Source: Bombus terrestris
Lineage: Eukaryota > Arthropoda > Insecta > Hymenoptera > Apidae
Reading direction: 5' to 3'
DNA length: 64,000 bases
Assembly (NCBI RefSeq): GCF_910591885.1
Contig: NW_025963593.1
Coordinates: forward strand, 395,691 to 459,690
Made by a program: the position numbers and the translations under genes. This document shows, piece by piece, positions 25,801-39,481 of the stretch (positions are counted from its first letter, which is position 1; each line of letters starts with the position of its first letter). The notes beneath the pieces are model-generated. The model did no database searches, was not told the origin of the DNA, and saw only the letters and a program-made list of their open reading frames with translations.

Positions 25801-27250
25801 GGACAACGTGGGACAACGTGGGACAACGTGGGACAACGTGGGACAACGTGGGACAACGTGGGACAACGTGGGACAACGTGGGACAACGTGGGACAACGTG
25901 GGACAACGTGGGACAACGTGGGACATCGTTGGACAACGTGGGACAACGTGGGACAACGTGGGACAACGTGGGACAACGTGGGACAACGTGGGACAACGTG
26001 GGACACCGTTGGACACCGTTGGACACCGTTGGACACCGTTGGACATCGTTGGATACCGTGGGACAACGTGGGACAACGTGGGACAACGTGGGAAACCATG
26101 GAACAACGTGGGACAACGTGGGACACCGTTGGACATCGTTGGACAACGTGGGACAACGTGGGACAACGTGGGACAACGTGGGACAACGTGGGACAACGTG
26201 GGACAGCGTGGGACACCGTTGGACATCGTTGGACACCGTGGGACAACGTGGGACAACGTGGGGCAACGTGGGACAACGTGGGACATCGTGGGACAACGTG
26301 GGACAACGAGGGACAACGTGGGACAACGTGGGACAACGTGGGACAACGTGGGACAACGTGGGACAACGTGGGACAACGTGGGACAACGTGGGACAACGTG
26401 GGACATCGTGGGACAACGTGGGACATCGTGGGACAACGTGGGACAACGTGGGACAACGTGGGACAACGTGGGACAACGTGGGACACCGTTGGACATCGTT
26501 GGACACCGTGGGACAACGTGGGACAACGTGGGACAACGTGGGACACCGTTGGACACCGTTGGACACCGTTGGACACCGTTGGACATCGTTGGACACCGTG
26601 GGACAACGTGGGACAACGTGGGACAACGTGGGAAACCATGGAACAACGTGGGACAACGTGGGACACCGTTGGACATCGTTGGACAACGTGGGACAACGTG
26701 GGACAACGTGGGACAACGTGGGACAACGTGGGACAACGTGGGACAACGTGGGACACCGTTGGACATCATTGGACACCGTGGGACAACGCGGGACAACGTG
26801 GGACAACGTGGGACACCGTTGGACACCGTTGGACATCGTTGGACATCGTTGGACATCGTGGGACACCGTTGGACATCGTTGGACATCGTTGGACACCGTG
26901 GGACAACGTGGGACAACGTGGGACAACGTGGGACAACGTGGGACAACGTGGGACAACGTGGGACAACGTGGGACAACGTGGGACAACGTGGGACAACGTG
27001 GGACGACGTGGGACAACGTGGGACACCGTTGGACATCGTTGGACAACGTGGGACAACGTGGGACAACGTGGGACAACGTGGGACAACGTGGGACAACGTG
27101 GGACACCGTTGGACACCGTGGGACACCGTTGGACACCGTTGGACATCGTTGGACACCGTGGGACAACGTGGGACAACGTGGGACAACGTGGGACAACGTG
27201 GGACAACGTGGGACAACGTGGGACAACGTGGGACAACGTGGGACAACGTG

Positions 27251-28910
27251 GGACACCGTTGGACATCGTTGGACACCGTGGGACAACGTGGGACAACGTG
27301 GGACAACGTGGGACATCGTTGGACACCGTTGGACACCGTTGGACACCGTTGGACACCGTTGGACATCGGTGGACATCGTGGGACACCGTTGGACACCGTG
27401 GGACAACGTGGGACAACGTGGGACAACGTGGGACACCGTTGGACACCGTTGGACATCGTTGGACATCGTTGGACATCGTGGGACACCGTTGGACAACGTG
27501 GGACAACGTGGGACAACGTGGGACAACGTGGGACAACGTGCGACAACGTGGGACAACGTGGGACAACGTGGGACACCGTTGGACATCGTTGGACACCGTG
27601 GGACAACGTGGGACAACGTGGGACAACGTGGGACATCGTTGGACACCGTTGGACACCGTTGGACATCGTTGGACACCGTGGGACAACGTGGGACAACGTG
27701 GGACAACGTGGGACAACGTGGGACAACGTCGGACAACGTGGGACAACGTGGGACAATGTGGGACAACGTGGGACAACGTGGGACAACGTGGGACAACGTG
27801 GGACAACGTGGGACAACGTTGGACACCGTTGGACACCGTGGGACAACGTGGGACAACGTGGGACAACGTGGGACAACGTGGGACAACGTGGGACAACGTG
27901 GGACAACGTGGGACAACGTGGGACAACGTGGGACAACGTGGGACAACGTGGGACAACGTGGGACAACGTGGGACAACGTGGGACAACGTGGGACATCGTG
28001 GGACAACGTGGGACAACGTGGGACAACGTGGGACAACGTGGGACACCGTTGGACAACGTGGGACACCGTTGGACATCGTTGGACAACGTGGGACAACGTG
28101 GGACAACGTGGGACCACGTGGGACAACGTGGGACAACGTGGGACAACGTGGGACATCGTTGGACACCGTTGGACACCGTGGGACAACGTGGGACAACGTG
28201 GGACAACGTGGGACAACGTGGGACACCGTTGGACAACGTGGGACACCGTTGGACATCGTTGGACACCGTGGGACAACGTGGGACAACGTGGGACAACGTG
28301 GGACAACGTGGGACACCGTGGGACACCGTTGGACATCGTTGGACACCGTTGGACACCGTGGGACAACGTGGGACAACGTGGGACAACGTGGGACAACGTG
28401 GGACAACGTGGGACAACGTGGGACACCGTTGGACACCGTTGGACACCGTTGGACACCGTTGGACATCGTTGGATACCGTGGGACAACGTGGGACAACGTG
28501 GGACAACGTGGGAAACCATGGAACAACGTGGGACAACGTGGGACACCGTTGGACATCGTTGGACAACGTGGGACAACGTGGGACAACGTGGGACAACGTG
28601 GGACAACGTGGGACAACGTGGGACAACGTGGGACACCGTTGGACATCGTTGGACACCGTGGGACAACGCGGGACAACGTGGGACAACGTGGGACACCGTT
28701 GGACACCGTTGGACATCGTTGGACATCGTTGGACATCGTGGGACACCGTTGGACATCGTTGGACATCGTTGGACACCGTGGGACAACGTGGGACAACGTG
28801 GGACAACGTGGGACAACGTGGGACAACGTGGGACAACGTGGGACAACGTGGGACAACGTGGGACAACGTGGGACAACGTGGGACGACGTGGGACAACGTG
28901 GGACACCGTT
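27251..28910. repeat. Large duplication, right copy
   Basis: This matches 22391-24060. Among the single-unit changes are AAC-G at 28081 for ACC-G and ACC-G at 28311 for ACC-T. At 28721, where the left copy has TGACATCGTT, this copy has the ordinary ATC-T, so that variant arose after the two copies separated. Left of 27251, the block at 26631-27030 matches the 400-bp module instead. Confidence 0.92.
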
Positions 28911-29790
28911 GGACATCGTTGGACAACGTGGGACAACGTGGGACAACGTGGGACATCGTGGGACAACGTGGGACACCGTTGGACATCGTTGGACACCGTG
29001 GGACAACGTGGGACACCGTTGGACATCGTTGGACACCGTGGGACAACGTGGGACAACGTGGGACAACGTGGGACAACGTGGGACAACGTGGGACAACGTG
29101 GGACAACGTGGGACATCGTGGGACAACGTGGGACAACGTGGGACAACGTGGGACAACGTGGGACAACGCGGGACACCGTTGGACAACGTGGGACACCGTT
29201 GGACATCGTTGGACACCGTGGGACAACGTGGGACAACGTGGGACAACGTGGGACACCGTTGGACACCGTTGGACACCGTTGGACATCGTTGGACACCGTG
29301 GGACAACGTGGGACAACGTGGGACAACGTGGGACAACGTGGGACAACGTGGGACAACGTGGGACATCGTTGGACACCGTTGGACACCGTGGGACAACGTG
29401 GGACAACGTGGGACAACGTGGGACATCGTGGGACAACGTGGGACAACGTGGGACAACGTGGGACAACGTGGGACATCGTTGGACACCGTTGGACACCGTG
29501 GCACAACGTGGGACAACGTGGGACAACGTGGGACAACGTGGGAAAACGTGGGACAACGTGGGACACCGTTGGACATCGCTGGACACCGTTGGACATCGTT
29601 GGACACCGTGGGACAACGTGGGACAACGTGGGACAACGTGGGACAACGTGGGACAACGTGGGACAACGTGGGACAACGTGGGACAACGTGGGACAACGTG
29701 GGACATCGTGGGACAACGTGGGACAACGTGGGACAACGTGGGACAACGTGGGACATCGTTGGACACCGTTGGACACCGTGGGACAACGTG
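28881..29790. repeat. Large duplication, continuation of right copy
   Basis: This matches 24901-25800 and diverges near 29801. Private variants are GGACAACGCG at 29161 and GCACAACGTG at 29501. Combined with 27251-28910 it gives a copied segment of at least about 2.5 kb. Confidence 0.88.
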
Positions 29791-31310
29791 GGACAACGTG
29801 GGACACCGTTGGACATCGTTGGACAACGTGGGACAACGTGGGACAACGTGGGACAACGTGGGACAACGTGGGACACCGTGGGACATCGTGGGACAACGTG
29901 GGACAACGTGGGACAACGTGGGACAACGTGGGACATCGTGGGACAACGTGGGACAACGTGGGACAACGTGGGACACCGTTGGACACCGTTGGACACCGTT
30001 GGACACCGTTGGACATCGTTGGACACCGTGGGACAACGTGGGACAACGTGGGACAACGTGGGAAACCATGGAACAACGTGGGACAACGTGGGACACCGTT
30101 GGACATCGTTGGACATCGTTGGACACCGTGGGACAACGTGGGACAACGTGGGAAAACGTGGGACAACGTGGGACACCGTTGGACATCGCTGGACACCGTT
30201 GGACATCGCTGGACACCGTTGGACATCGTTGGACACCGTGGGACAACGTGGGACAACGTGGGACAACGTGGGACAACGTGGGACAACGTGGGACAACTTG
30301 GGACAACGTGGGACAACGTGGGACAACGTGGGACATCGTGGGACAACGTGGGACAACGTGGGACAACGTGGGACAACGTGGGACATCGTTGGACACCGTT
30401 GGACACCGTGGGACAACGTGGGACAACGTGGGACAACGTGGGACAACGTGGGACAACGTGGGACAACGTGGGACAACGTGGGACAACGTGGGACAACGTG
30501 GGACAACGTGGGACAACGTGGGACAACGTGGGACAACGTGGGACAACGTGGGACATCGTGGGACAACGTGGGACAACGTGGGACAACGTGGGACAACGTG
30601 GGACAACGTGGGACACCGTTGGACATCGTTGGACACCGTGGGACAACGTGGGACAACGTGGGACAACGTGGGACACCGTTGGACACCGTTGGACACCGTT
30701 GGACACCGTTGGACATCGTTGGACACCGTGGGACAACGTGGGACAACGTGGGACAACGTGGGAAACCATGGAACAACGTGGGACAACGTGGGACACAGTT
30801 GGACATCGTTGGACAACGTGGGACAACGTGGGACAACGTGGGACAACGTGGGACAACGTGGGACAACGTGGGACAACGTGGGACACCGTTGGACACCGTG
30901 GGACACCGTTGGACACCGTTGGACATCGTTGGACACCGTGGGACAACGTGGGACAACGTGGGACAACGTGGGACAACGTGGGACAACGTGGGACAACGTG
31001 GGACAACGTGGGACAACGTGGGACAACGTGGGACAACGTGGGACAACGTGGGACAACGTGGGACATCGTGGGACAACGTGGGACAACGTGGGACAACGTG
31101 GGACAACGTGGGACACCGTTGGACAACGTGGGACACCGTTGGACATCGTTGGACACCGTGGGACAACGTGGGACAACGTGGGACCACGTGGGACAACGTG
31201 GGACAACGTGGGACAACGTGGGACACCGTTGGACATCGTTGGACACCGTGGGACACCGTGGGACAACGTGGGACAACGTGGGACAACGTGGGACAACGTG
31301 GGACAACGTG

Positions 31311-31550
31311 GGAAACCATGGAACAACGTGGGACAACGTGGGACACCGTTGGACATCGTTGGACAACGTGGGACAACGTGGGACAACGTGGGACAACGTG
31401 GGACAACGTGGGACAACGTGGGACAACGTGGGAAACCATGGAACAACGTGGGACAACGTGGGACACCGTTGGACATCGTTGGACAACGTGGGACAACGTG
31501 GGACAACGTGGGACAACGTGGGACAACGTGGGACAACGTGGGACACCGTT
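31311..31550. repeat. 120-bp tandem duplication around CATGG
   Basis: CATGG composites at 31311 and 31431 are each followed by AAC-G, ACC-T, ATC-T and a run of AAC-G (seven and six units). The closely spaced pair suggests a short unequal exchange. Confidence 0.8.
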
Positions 31551-32870
31551 GGACACCGTGGGACACCGTTGGACACCGCTGGACATCGTTGGACACCGTG
31601 GGACAACGTGGGACAACGTGGGACAACGTGGGACAACGTGGGACTACGTGGGACAACGTGGGACAACGTGGGACAACGTGGGACAACGTGGGACAACGTG
31701 GGACAACGTGGGACAACGTGGGACAACGTGGGACAACGTGGGACAACGTGGGACAACGTGGGACACCGTTGGACAACGTGGGACACCGTTGGACATCGTT
31801 GGACACCGTGGGACAACGTGGGACACCGTTGGACATCGTTGGACACCGTGGGACAACGTGGGACAACGTGGGACAACGTGGGACAACGTGGGACAACGTG
31901 GGACAACGTGGGACAACGTGGGACAACGTGGGACACCGTTGGACACCGTGGGACACCGTTGGACACCGTTGGACATCGTTGGACACCGTGGGACAACGTG
32001 GGACAACGTGGGACAACGTGGGACAACGTGGGACAACGTGGGACAACGTGGGACAACGTGGGACAACGTGGGACAACGTGGGACAACGTGGGACATCGTG
32101 GGACAACGTGGGACAACGTGGGACAACGTGGGACAACGTGGGACACCGTTGGACAACGTGGGACACCGTTGGACATCGTTGGACACCGTGGGACAACGTG
32201 GGACAACGTGGGACCACGTGGGACAACGTGGGACAACGTGGGACAACGTGGGACAACGTGGGACATCGTGGGACAACGTGGGACAACGTGGGACAACGTG
32301 GGACAACGTGGGACAACGTGGGACACCGTTGGACACCGTTGGACACCGTTGGACACCGTTGGACATCGTTGGACACCGTGGGACAACGTGGGACAACGTG
32401 GGACAACGTGGGAAACCATGGAACAACGTGGGACAACGTGGGACACCGTTGGACATCGTTGGACATCGTTGGACACCGTGGGACAACGTGGGACAACGTG
32501 GGAAAACGTGGGACAACGTGGGACACCGTTGGACATCGCTGGACACCGTTGGACATCGTTGGACACCGTGGGACAACGTGGGACAACGTGGGACAACGTG
32601 GGACAACGTGGGACAACGTGGGACAACGTGGGACAACGTGGGACAACGTGGGACAACCTGGGACAACGTGGGACAACGTGGGACAACGTAGGACATCGTG
32701 GGACAACGTGGGACAACGTGGGACAACGTGGGACAACGTGGGACATCGTTGGACACCGTTGGACACCGTTGGACACCGTGGGACAACGTGGGACAACGTG
32801 GGACAACATGGGACACCGTTGGACATCGCTGGACACCGTTGGACATCGTTGGACACCGTGGGACAACGTG

Positions 32871-32881
32871 GGACACACGTG
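32871..32881. repeat. 11-bp unit: first register shift in the array
   Basis: The unit reads GGACACACGTG, which is AAC-G with one extra C after position 5. All 3,287 units upstream are in one register and all units downstream to 63961 are in the next. It could be a real insertion or an assembly or consensus error; the sequence alone cannot say. Confidence 0.95.
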
Positions 32882-33101
32882 GGACAACGTGGGACAACGT
32901 GGGACAACGTGGGACAACGTGGGACAACGTGGGACAACGTGGGACAACGTGGGACAACGTGGGACAACGTGGGACAACGTGGGACAACGTGGGACAACGT
33001 GGGACAACGTGGGACACCGTTGGACACCGTTGGACACCGTTGGACACCGTTGGACATCGTTGGACACCGTGGGACAACGTGGGACAACGTGGGACAACGT
33101 G

Positions 33102-34811
33102 GGAAACCATGGAACAACGTGGGACAACGTGGGACATCGTGGGACAACGTGGGACAACGTGGGACAACGTGGGAAACCATGGAACAACGTGGGACAACGT
33201 GGGACACCGTTGGACATCGTTGGACATCGTTGGACACCGTGGGACAACGTGGGACAACGTGGGAAAACGTGGGACAACGTGGGACACCGTTGGACATCGC
33301 TGGACACCGTTGGACATCGCTGGACACCGTTGGACATCGTTGGACACCGTGGGACAACGTGGGACAACGTGGGAAACCATGGAACAACGTGGGACAACGT
33401 GGGACACCGTTGGACAACGTGGGACAACGTGGGACAACGTGGGACAACGTGGGACAACGTGGGACAACGTGGGACAACGTGGGACATCGTGGGACAACGT
33501 GGGACATCGTGGGACAACGTGGGACAACGTGGGACAACGTGGGACAACGTGGGACATCGTGGGACAACGTGGGACATCGTGGGACAACGTGGGACAACGT
33601 GGGACAACGTGGGACAACGTGGGACAACGTGGGACACCGTTGGACACCGTTGGACACCGTTGGACACCGTTGGACATCGTTGGACACCGTGGGACAACGT
33701 GGGACAACGTGGGACAACGTGGGAAACCATGGAACAACGTGGGACAACGTGGGACATCGTGGGACAACGTGGGACAACGTAGGACAACGTGGGACACCGT
33801 TGGACACCGTTGGACACCGTTGGACACCGTTGGACATCGTTGGACACCGTGGGACAACGTGGGACAACGTGGGACAACGTGGGACACCGTTGGACACCGT
33901 TGGACACCGTTGGACACCGTTGGACATCGTTGGACACCGTGGGACAACGTGGGACAATGTGGGACAACGTGGGAAACCATGGAACAACGTGGGACAACGT
34001 GGGACATCGTGGGACAACGTGGGACAACGTGGGACAACGTGGGACACCGTTGGACACCGTTGGACACCGTTGGACACCGTTGGACATCGTTGGACACCGT
34101 GGGACAACGTGGGACAACGTGGGACAACGTGGGAAACCATGGAACAACGTGGGACAACGTGGGACAACGTTGGACATCGTTGGACATCGTTGGACACAGT
34201 GGGACAACGTGGGACAACGTGGGACAACGTGGGACAACGTGGGAAACCATGGAACAACGTGGGACAACGTGGGACAACGTGGGACAACGTGGGACAACGT
34301 GGGACAACGTGGGACAACGTGGGACAACGTGGGACAACGTGGGACAACGTGGGACAACGTGGGACATCGTGGGACAACGTGGGACAACGTGGGACAACGT
34401 GGGACAACGTGGGACATCGTTGGACACCGTTGGACACCGTGGGACAACGTGGGACAACGTGGGACAACGTGGGACAACGTGGGACAACGTGGGACAACGT
34501 GGGACAACGTGGGACAACGTGGGACAACGTGGGACGACGTGGGACAACGTGGGACAACGTGGGACAACGTGGGACAACGTGGGACATCGTGGGACAACGT
34601 GGGACAACGTGGGACAACGTGGGACAACGTGGGACAACGTGGGACACCGTTGGACATCGTTGGACACCGTGGGACAACGTGGGACAACGTGGGACAACGT
34701 GGGACACCGTTGGACACCGTTGGACACCGTTGGACACCGTTGGACATCGTTGGACACCGTGGGACAACGTGGGACAACGTGGGACAACGTGGGAAACCAT
34801 GGAACAACGTG
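33102..34811. repeat. Dense cluster of CATGG composites
   Basis: Eight composites lie within 1.7 kb (33102, 33172, 33372, 33722, 33972, 34132, 34242, 34792). Elsewhere they are usually several hundred bases or more apart. The cluster begins about 220 bp after the 11-bp register-shift unit. It also holds a rare GGACAACGTT at 34162 and a GGACAATGTG at 33952. Confidence 0.85.
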
Positions 34812-36381
34812 GGACAACGTGGGACACCGTTGGACATCGTTGGACAAAGTGGGACAACGTGGGACAACGTGGGACAACGTGGGACAACGTGGGACAACGT
34901 GGGACAACGTGGGACACCGTTGGACACCGTGGGACACCGTTGGACACCGTTGGACATCGTTGGACACCGTGGGACAACGTGGGACAACGTGGGACTACGT
35001 GGGACAACGTGGGACAACGTGGGACAACGTGGGACAACGTGGGACAACGTGGGACAACGTGGGACAACGTGGGACAACGTGGGACATCGTTTGACAACGT
35101 GGGACAACGTGGGACAACGTGGGACAACGTGGGACACCGTTGGACAACGTGGGACACCGTTGGACATCGTTGGACACCGTGGGACAACGTGGGACAACGT
35201 GGGAAAACGTGGGACAACGTGGGACAACGTGGGACAACGTGGGACAACGTGGGAAAACGTGGGACAACGTGGGACAACGTGGGACAACGTGGGACAACGT
35301 GGGACAACGTGGGAAAACGTGGGACAACGTGGGACAACGTGGGACAACGTGGGACAATGTGGGACAACGTGGGACAACGTGGGACAACGTGGGACAACGT
35401 GGGACAACGTGGGACAACGTGGGACATCGTGGGACAACGTGGGACAACGTGGGACAACGTGGGACAACGTGGGACAACGTGGGACACCGTTGGACATCGT
35501 TGGACACCGTGGGACAACGTGGGACAACGTGGGACAACGTGGGACACCGTTGGACACCGTTGGACACTGTTGGACACCGTTGGACATCGTTGGACACCGT
35601 GGGACAACGTGGGACAACGTGGGACAACGTGGGAAACCATGGAACAACGTGGGACAACGTGGGACACCGTTGGACATCGTTGGACAACGTGGGACAACGT
35701 GGGACAACGTGGGACAACGTGGGACAACGTGGGACAACGTGGGACAACGTGGGACACCGTTGGACACCGTGGGACACCGTTGGACACCGTTGGACATCGT
35801 TGGACACCGTGGGACAACGTGGGACAACGTGAGACAACGTGGGACAACGTGGGACAACGTGGGACAACGTGGGACAACGTGGGACAACGTGGGACAACGT
35901 GGGACATCGTGGGACAACGTGGGACAACGTGGGACAACGTGGGACAACGTGGGACAACGTGGGACACCGTTGGACATCGTTGGACACCGTGGGACAACGT
36001 GGGACAACGTGGGACAACGTGGGACACCGTTGGACACCGTTGGACACCGTTGGACACCGTTGGACACCGTTGGACATCGTTGGACACCGTGGGACAACGT
36101 GGGACAACGTGGGACAACGTGGGAAACCATGGAACAACGTGGGACAACGTGGGACACCGTTGGACATCGTTGGACAACGTGGGACAACGTGGGACAACGT
36201 GGGACAACGTGGGACAACGTGGGACAACGTGGGACAACGTGGGACAACGTGGGACAACGTGGGACATCGTGGGACAACGTGGGACAACGTGGGACACCGT
36301 TGGACATAGTTGGACACCGTGGGACACCGTGGGACAACGTGGGACAACGTGGGACAACGTGGGACAACGTGGGACAACGTG

Positions 36382-37191
36382 GGAAACCATGGAACAACGT
36401 GGGACAACGTGGGACACCGTTGGACATCGTTGGACAACGTGGGACAACGTGGGACAACGTGGGACAACGTGGGACAACGTGGGACAACGTGGGACAACGA
36501 GGGACAACGTGGGACAACGTGGGACAACGTGGGAAAACGTGGGACAACGTGGGACACCGTTGGACATCGCTGGACACCGTTGGACATCGTTGGACACCGT
36601 GGGACAACGTGGGACAACGTGGGACAACGTGGGACAACGTGGGACAACGTGGGACAACGTGGGACAACGTGGGACAACGTGGGACAACGTGGGACAACGT
36701 GGGAAAACGTGGGACAACGTGGGACATCGTGGGACAACGTGGGACAACGTGGGACAACGTGGGACAACGTGGGACAACGTGGGACATCGTGGGACAACGT
36801 GGGACAACGTGGGACAACGTGGGACAACGTGGGACAACGTGGGACAACGTGGGACATCGTGGGACAACGTGGGACAACGTGGGACAACGTGGGACAACGT
36901 GGGACAACGTGGGACACCGTTGGACATCGTTGGACACCGTGGGACAACGTGGGACACCGTTGGACATCGTTGGACATCGTTGGACACCGTGGGACAACGT
37001 GGGACAACGTGGGAAAACGTGGGACAACGTGGGACACCGTTGGACATCGCTGGACACCGTTGGACATCGTTGGACACCGTGGGACAACGTGGGACAACGT
37101 GGGACAACGTGGGACAACGTGGGACAACGAGGGACAACGTGGGACAACGTGGGACAACGTGGGAAAACGTGGGACAACGTGGGACACCGTT
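36382..37191. repeat. GGACAACGAG module, copy 1 of the 1.15-kb family
   Basis: Distances from the CATGG start: GGACAACGAG +110 (36492), GGAAAACGTG +150 (36532), +320 (36702), +630 (37012) and +780 (37162), second GGACAACGAG +740 (37122). The same distances are found from 39662. GGACATAGTT at 36302, a TAG on the + strand, precedes this copy as it precedes the copies at 39662 and 40812. Confidence 0.88.
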
Positions 37192-37541
37192 GGACATCGC
37201 TGGACACCGTTGGACATCGTTGGACACCGTGGGACAACGTGGGACAACGTGGGACAACGTGGGACAACGTGGGACAACGTGGGACAACGTGGGACAACGT
37301 GGGACACCGTTGGACATCGTTGGACACCGTGGGACAACGTGGGACAACGTGGGACCACGTGGGACAACGTGGGACAACGTGGGACAACGTGGGACAACGT
37401 GGGACAACGTGGGACAACGTGGGACATCGTGGGACAACGTGGGACAACGTGGGACACCGTTGGACATCGTTGGACACCGTGGGACACCGTGGGACAACGT
37501 GGGACAACGTGGGACAACGTGGGACAACGTGGGACAACGTG

Positions 37542-38441
37542 GGAAACCATGGAACAACGTGGGACAACGTGGGACACCGTTGGACATCGTTGGACAACGT
37601 GGGACAACGTGGGACAACGTGGGACAACGTGGGACAACGTGGGACAACGTGGGACAACGAGGGACAACGTGGGACAACGTGGGACAACGTGGGAAAACGT
37701 GGGACAACGTGGGACACCGTTGGACATCGCTGGACACCGTTGGACATCGTTGGACACCGTGGGACAACGTGGGACAACGTGGGACAACGTGGGACAACGT
37801 GGGACAACGTGGGACAACGTGGGACAACGTGGGACAACGTGGGACAACGTGGGACAACGTGGGAAAACGTGGGACAACGTGGGACATCGTGGGACAACGT
37901 GGGACAACGTGGGACAACGTGGGACAACGTGGGACAACGTGGGACATCGTGGGACAACGTGGGACAACGTGGGACAACGTGGGACAACGTGGGACAACGT
38001 GGGACAACGTGGGACAACGTGGGACACCGTTGGACATCGCTGGACACCGTTGGACATCGTTGGACACCGTGGGACACCGTTGGACATCGCTGGACACCGT
38101 TGGACATCGTTGGACACCGTGGGACAACGTGGGACAACGTGGGACAACGTGGGACAACGTGGGACAACGTGGGACAACCTGGGACAACGTGGGACAACGT
38201 GGGACAACGTGGGACAACGTGGGAAAACGTGGGACAACGTGGGACAACGTGGGACAACGTGGGACAACGTGGGACAACGTGGGACATCGTTGGACACCGT
38301 GGGACAACGTGGGACACCGTTGGACATCGTTGGACATCGTTGGACACCGTGGGACAACGTGGGACAACGTGGGACAACGTGGGACAACGTGGGACAACGA
38401 GGGACAACGTGGGACAACGTGGGACAACGTGGGAAAACGTG
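37542..38441. repeat. GGACAACGAG module, copy 2 with internal insertion
   Basis: The first part keeps the family distances (GGACAACGAG +110, GGAAAACGTG +150 and +320). The second GGACAACGAG and GGAAAACGTG come at +850 and +890 (38392, 38432) instead of +740 and +780, so about 110 bp was gained in the middle. An extra GGAAAACGTG at 38222 lies in that stretch. Confidence 0.82.
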
Positions 38442-39481
38442 GGACAACGTGGGACACCGTTGGACATCGCTGGACACCGTTGGACATCGTTGGACACCGT
38501 GGGACAACGTGGGACAACGTGGGACAACGTGGGACAACGTGGGACAACGTGGGACAACGTGGGACAACGTGGGACAACGTGGGACAACGTGGGACAACGT
38601 GGGACAACGTGGGACAACGTGGGACATCGTGGGACAACGTGGGACAACGTGGGACAACGTGGGACAACGTGGGACATCGTTGGACACCGTTGGACACCGT
38701 GGGACAACGTGGGACAACGTGGGACAACGTGGGACACCGTTGGACACCGTTGGACACCGTTGGACACCGTTGGACACCGTTGGACATCGTTGGACACCGT
38801 GGGACAACGTGGGACAACGTGGGACAACGTGGGACAACGTGGGACATCGTGGGACAACGTGGGACAACGTGGGACACCGTTGGACATAGTTGGACACCGT
38901 GGGACACCGTGGGACAACGTGGGACAACGTGGGACAACGTGGGACAACGTGGGACAACGTGGGACAACGTGGGACACCGTTGGACATCGTTGGACACCGT
39001 GGGACAACGTGGGACAACGTGGGACAACGTGGGACACCGTTGGACACCGTTGGACACCGTTGGACACCGTTGGACACCGTTGGACATCGTTGGACACCGT
39101 GGGACAACGTGGGACAACGTGGGACAACGTGGGAAACCATGGAACAACGTGGGACAACGTGGGACACCTTTGGACATCGTTGGACAACGTGGGACAACGT
39201 GGGACAACGTGGGACAACGTGGGACAACGTGGGACAACGTGGGACATCGTGGGACAACGTGGGACAACGTGGGACAACGTGGGACAACGTGGGACATCGT
39301 TGGACACCGTGGGACAACGTGGGACAACGTGGGACAACGTGGGACAACGTGGGACAACGTGGGACATCGTGGGACAACGTGGGACAACGTGGGACAACGT
39401 GGGACAACGTGGGACACCGTTGGACAACGTGGGACACCGTTGGACATCGTTGGACACCGTGGGACAACGTGGGACAACGTG

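Larger units (their letters stand above)
8561..32870. repeat. Array domain II: mixed units, growing AAC-G runs
   Basis: AAC-G runs become the background. They are punctuated by short phrases such as ACC-T, ATC-T, ACC-G and by CATGG composites. GGGCATCGTT and GGGCAACGTG variants cluster at 8931-11800. An island with domain-I character (GGACAACGCG to GGACATCGTC module, many ATC-T) sits at 12331-12610. Several tandem and dispersed duplications inside this domain are listed separately. The domain ends exactly at the first 11-bp unit. Confidence 0.75.
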
